Shown piece by piece: positions 24,246 to 27,307 of a stretch of 27,307 nucleotides of DNA; position 1 is the stretch's first letter, and every line of letters begins with the position of its first letter. The DNA is from CADEFF01 sp964569315 (GTDB lineage Bacteria; Pseudomonadota; Alphaproteobacteria; Dongiales; Dongiaceae). Where the stretch lies: NCBI GenBank assembly GCA_964569315.1, contig CAZMUZ010000044.1, forward strand, positions 1 through 27,307. The letters run 5' to 3'. Made by a program: the position numbers and the translations under genes. Below the pieces are notes generated by a model. The model was not told the origin of the DNA and did no database searches. It saw nothing but the letters and a program-made list of their open reading frames with translations.

Positions 24246-25202
24246 ATGACGCGCTCGCCCGAGGCGCCCCCCGACGCGCTGATCGTCGCGGGGCCGACCG
24301 CCAGCGGAAAATCCGCCTTCGCCCTTTCGATCGCCGAGCGGCTCGGCGGCACGCTCATCAATGCCGACAGCATGCAGCTCTATCGCGACCTCGCGGTCCT
24401 GACCGCGCGCCCGGACGCGGCGGCGCTCGCCCGCGCGCCGCATCGGCTGTTCGGCAGCCTGGATGCCGCGGACGGCTGCTCGGTCGGGCGCTGGCTGACG
24501 CTCGCCGAGACCGAGATCGGCAAGACCATCGCCGCGGGTCGCCTGCCCATTCTCGTCGGCGGCACCGGCCTCTATTTCCGCGCGCTGACGGCCGGGCTCG
24601 CCGCGATCCCGCCCGTACCCGCCGCGATCCGCGACGCGCTTGCGGATCGGATGCGCCGCGACGGCGCGCCGGCCATGCATGCGGCGCTTTCCGATGTCGA
24701 TCCGGCGACGGCGGCGCGGCTCGCGCCGCGGGACGGCCAGCGCATCCTCCGGGCGCTCGCCGTCGAGGAGGCGACGGGGCGGCCACTCTCCGCCTGGCTC
24801 GCCGTCTCCGGCGCCGCGCCGCGCTACCGCTACGCGGCCTATCTTCTCGATCCGCCGCGGGCGCAGCTCTATGCCGCCTGCGACGCGCGGCTCGCCGCCA
24901 TGATGGAGGCCGGTGCGCTCGAGGAGGCGCGGGCGCTCCTGGCGCGCAAGCTCGACCCGGCCCTTCCCGCCATGAAAGCGATCGGGGTCGCGGAGATCGG
25001 GCGGTATCTGGCGGGGAGCGGAAGCCTGGAAGCTGCGGTTGCTGCAGCGCAGCAGGCAACCCGGCGTTATGCCAAACGTCAGACCACCTGGTTTCGCCAC
25101 CAGATGCCGGAGGCGACCCGCCTTCCGATCGACCTCCAGATCGAGAAATATTCAGAAAGATTCTTTCCAGAAATCTTTTCGAAGTTTTCTGTTTCCGGTT
25201 GA
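24246..25202 (+). CDS. miaA: tRNA dimethylallyltransferase
   Basis: This 318-residue enzyme adds the dimethylallyl group of DMAPP to N6 of A37 in tRNAs that read codons starting with U. The P-loop GPTASGKS is at residues 16-23, DSMQLYRDL contains the substrate-recognition aspartate, VGGTGLYFRALT is the second conserved block, and a C-terminal RRYAKRQTTWFR is the tRNA-contacting motif. The end of the gene is unusual: the last 20 residues, IEKYSERFFPEIFSKFSVSG, are encoded by AT-rich DNA. The stop codon TGA lies within the -35 box of the proposed ilvB promoter. The ATG at 24246 lacks a strong ribosome-binding site. Confidence 0.95.
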   Translation: MTRSPEAPPDALIVAGPTASGKSAFALSIAERLGGTLINADSMQLYRDLAVLTARPDAAALARAPHRLFGSLDAADGCSVGRWLTLAETEIGKTIAAGRLPILVGGTGLYFRALTAGLAAIPPVPAAIRDALADRMRRDGAPAMHAALSDVDPATAARLAPRDGQRILRALAVEEATGRPLSAWLAVSGAAPRYRYAAYLLDPPRAQLYAACDARLAAMMEAGALEEARALLARKLDPALPAMKAIGVAEIGRYLAGSGSLEAAVAAAQQATRRYAKRQTTWFRHQMPEATRLPIDLQIEKYSERFFPEIFSKFSVSG

Positions 25203-25227
25203 CCTATCCGAGTCGAGCCACTAGGGT
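25199..25227 (+). promoter_or_regulatory. Candidate ilvBN promoter
   Basis: TTGACC (25199-25204) and TAGGGT (25222-25227) are 17 bases apart. The -35 overlaps the miaA stop codon. The remaining leader of about 100 bases shows no run of Ile, Val or Leu codons and no clear attenuator. Confidence 0.45.
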
Positions 25228-25330
25228 GGCGCACCTGCACGCCGCTGGCGGCCGGAATGGAAGCTTTTTGCGTCTGCGAAATGCGCCTGCCCGACGCCGC
25301 GGCCACGTCGATCGGAAGAGAGATTTTGTC

Positions 25331-27097
25331 ATGGCCGCGCAAGAAATGAACGGAGCCGCTGTCGTCATCCGTGCCCTCGTGGATCAGGGCGTGGATGTCG
25401 TATTCGGCTATCCGGGCGGCGCGGTGCTGCCGATCTATGACGAGCTGTTCAAGCAGAACCAGCTCCGCCACATCCTCGTGCGCCACGAGCAGGCGGCCGT
25501 CCATGCCGCCGAAGGTTACGCGCGCTCGACGGGCAAGGTCGGTGCGGTGCTGGTCACCTCGGGTCCCGGCGCCACCAACGCGGTCACGGGCCTCACCGAC
25601 GCGCTCATGGATTCGATCCCCGTGGTGTGCCTCACCGGCCAGGTGCCGACGCATCTCATCGGCAACGACGCCTTCCAGGAAGCCGACACCACCGGCATCA
25701 CGCGCCCCTGCACCAAGCACAATTACCTGGTGAAGAACGTCGCCGATCTCGGCCGCACGATCCACGAGGCGTTCTATGTCGCGAGGAGCGGCCGGCCCGG
25801 CCCCGTGGTGGTCGATCTGCCGAAGGACGTGCTGCAGGCGAAGACGACCTATAGCGGCGGCGCCAAGGCGACGACGGTGCGCCATCGCAGCTACAACCCG
25901 CAGGTCAAGGGCGATATCCGCCGGATCGAGGAAGCGGTCGAGCTGATGGCGAAGGCCAAGCGGCCGGTCTTCTATTGCGGCGGCGGCGTGATCAATTCCG
26001 GCCCCGCCGCTTCGCAGCTCCTGACGCAGTTCGTCAAGCTCACCGGCTTCCCCATCACCCTGACGCTGATGGGGCTCGGCGCCTACCCGGCTTCCGACCC
26101 GCAGTTCCTCGGCATGCTCGGCATGCACGGCACCTACGAGGCCAACCTCGCGATGCACGACGCGGATCTGCTGATCAATATCGGTGCCCGCTTCGACGAC
26201 CGCATCACCGGCCGCCTCTCGGCCTTCTCGCCGGGGTCGAAGAAGATCCATGTCGATATCGACGCTTCGTCGATCAACAAGAGCGTGCGGGTGGACGTGC
26301 CGATCATCGGGGACGTCGCCCATGTGCTCGAGGACGTGATCAAGCTCTGGAAGGCGCGGCAGGCGCGGCCCGACGCCAAGGCGATCGACGCCTGGTGGAA
26401 GCAGATCGAGACCTGGCGCGCGCGCGACTGCCTGAAGTTCCGGAACTCGGACAAGGTGATCAAGCCGCAATATGCGCTGCAGCGGCTCTATCATGCGGTC
26501 AAGGGCAAGGACGTCTACATCACGACCGAGGTCGGCCAGCACCAGATGTGGGCGGCGCAGTTCCTGAAGTTCGAACAGCCGCATCGCTGGATGACCTCGG
26601 GCGGACTCGGCACCATGGGCTATGGCCTGCCGGCCGCCATCGGCGTCCAGGTCGCGCACAAGGATTCGCTGGTCATCGACGTGGCGGGCGAAGCCTCGAT
26701 CCTGATGAACATCCAGGAGATGTCGACCGCCTGCCAGTACAAGCTGCCGGTCAAGATCTTCATCCTGAACAATCAGTGGATGGGCATGGTCCGGCAGTGG
26801 CAGGAGCTGCTGCATGGCGGGCGCTATTCCGAGAGCTACACCGACTCGCTGCCCGATTTCGTCAAGCTCGCCGAGGCGTTCGGCGCGGTCGGCCTCAAGG
26901 CGACGAAGCCGGGCGAGGTCGACGACGTCATCGCCGAGATGATCAGGCTGGATCGCACCGTCATCGTCGATTGCCAGGTCGATCAGACGGAGAACTGCTT
27001 CCCGATGATTCCGTCGGGCGCCGCCCACAACGAGATGCTGCTCGGTCCGGAGGACGAGGCGAAGCCGGTTTCCGAAGAAGGCATGGTGCTGGTCTAG
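25331..27097 (+). CDS. ilvB: Acetolactate synthase large subunit, biosynthetic type
   Basis: This 588-residue ThDP enzyme makes acetolactate or acetohydroxybutyrate, the first committed step of valine, leucine and isoleucine synthesis. The catalytic Glu53 is in RHEQAAVHAAEGYAR (51-65), the FAD-linked central domain spans about 195-340, and the C-terminal ThDP domain has IFILNNQWMGMVRQWQELLHGG. The metal-binding motif normally written GDGSF or GDAS reads AGEAS, with Glu454 where Asp is usual; I recall this form in other alphaproteobacteria. ATG at 25331 has GGAAGAGAG upstream; the longer frame is leader DNA. It is followed after five bases by ilvN. Confidence 0.95.
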   Translation: MAAQEMNGAAVVIRALVDQGVDVVFGYPGGAVLPIYDELFKQNQLRHILVRHEQAAVHAAEGYARSTGKVGAVLVTSGPGATNAVTGLTDALMDSIPVVCLTGQVPTHLIGNDAFQEADTTGITRPCTKHNYLVKNVADLGRTIHEAFYVARSGRPGPVVVDLPKDVLQAKTTYSGGAKATTVRHRSYNPQVKGDIRRIEEAVELMAKAKRPVFYCGGGVINSGPAASQLLTQFVKLTGFPITLTLMGLGAYPASDPQFLGMLGMHGTYEANLAMHDADLLINIGARFDDRITGRLSAFSPGSKKIHVDIDASSINKSVRVDVPIIGDVAHVLEDVIKLWKARQARPDAKAIDAWWKQIETWRARDCLKFRNSDKVIKPQYALQRLYHAVKGKDVYITTEVGQHQMWAAQFLKFEQPHRWMTSGGLGTMGYGLPAAIGVQVAHKDSLVIDVAGEASILMNIQEMSTACQYKLPVKIFILNNQWMGMVRQWQELLHGGRYSESYTDSLPDFVKLAEAFGAVGLKATKPGEVDDVIAEMIRLDRTVIVDCQVDQTENCFPMIPSGAAHNEMLLGPEDEAKPVSEEGMVLV

Positions 27098-27102
27098 TCG
27101 TC

Positions 27103-27307
27103 ATGAGCGAGATGCAGAAGATCGAGCGCCACACCATCTCGGTGCTGGTGGACAACGAGCCGGGAATTCTCGCCCGCGTGGTCGGGCTGTTCTCGGGCCG
27201 CGGCTACAACATCGAAAGCCTTACCGTGGCGGAGGTCGATGCGAAGGAGCATTTCTCGCGCATCACCGTGGTCACCAACGGCACGCCGATGATCATCGAG
27301 CAGATCA
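27103..27307 (+). CDS. ilvN: Acetolactate synthase small (regulatory) subunit, 3' partial
   Basis: The first 68 codons are visible before the window ends. After MSEMQKIERHT comes ISVLVDNEPGILARVVGLFSGRGYNIESL, in part, the ACT domain that binds valine and confers feedback inhibition on the large subunit; DNEPGIL and GYNIESL are the most diagnostic stretches. The ATG at 27103 is five bases after the ilvB stop, so the two subunits are translated from one message. Confidence 0.95.
   Translation, partial: MSEMQKIERHTISVLVDNEPGILARVVGLFSGRGYNIESLTVAEVDAKEHFSRITVVTNGTPMIIEQI

Noticed and set aside
25257..25349. A 30-codon frame in the ilvB leader as an attenuation peptide
   Set aside because: It has no cluster of Ile, Val or Leu codons, no clear ribosome-binding site, and overlaps the ilvB start.
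25079..27028. A 649-codon open frame on the minus strand
   Set aside because: It is antisense to ilvB and miaA, with no recognisable motif.

Overview
The window is GC-rich chromosomal DNA from an alphaproteobacterium, probably of the Rhodospirillales type. The evidence is the circularly permuted tmRNA gene, the alpha-type SspB, DUF4169 and RHH_4 small proteins, ThyX in place of ThyA, and the hflK-hflC-DUF2065-degP-miaA-ilvB-ilvN gene order. The species cannot be named from sequence alone. Nearly all of it is densely packed coding sequence; about 23 genes are complete and two are cut by the window edges.

Positions 1-8014 hold a 5'-truncated FAD-dependent amine/amino-acid oxidase, a D-lactate dehydrogenase-type FAD enzyme, a small DUF4169 protein on the minus strand, a 1419-residue AsmA-family envelope protein with internal repeats and a Pro/Glu-rich tail, a strong intrinsic terminator, and a GDT1-type Mn/Ca cation transporter. 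Positions 8011-10458 are a divergent pair: a LysR regulator and a Rieske oxygenase. They are separated by an AT-rich operator-like region with a perfect 8-bp inverted repeat.

Positions 10469-12141 carry fumC and a ribbon-helix-helix protein in one minus-strand unit. Next comes a probable insertion of about 1.58 kb: a PuuP-like permease plus the C-terminal remnant of an IS481-type transposase, bounded by an 18-bp direct repeat that duplicates the 3' end of the neighbouring tfoX-like gene. Further on, and also on the minus strand, the order of transcription is ssrA (two-piece tmRNA), sspB, two family-2 glycosyltransferases and the tfoX-like gene. The tmRNA gene and the adaptor that delivers its tagged products to ClpXP are about 40 bp apart.

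Positions 17220-18868 encode ThyX and a PPOX-type flavoprotein. These converge on mrp (Fe-S cluster carrier ATPase) across a pair of REP-like palindromes. Positions 20330-24196 form an envelope proteostasis block: HflK and HflC, which modulate FtsH, a DUF2065 membrane protein, and the periplasmic protease DegP. The window ends with miaA (tRNA modification) and the acetolactate synthase genes ilvB and ilvN, the latter truncated.

The most interesting items are the permuted ssrA next to sspB, the insertion that rebuilt the tfoX stop codon, the lysR/Rieske operator, and the repeat architecture of the AsmA protein. I found no CRISPR array, prophage or clearly novel defence system.
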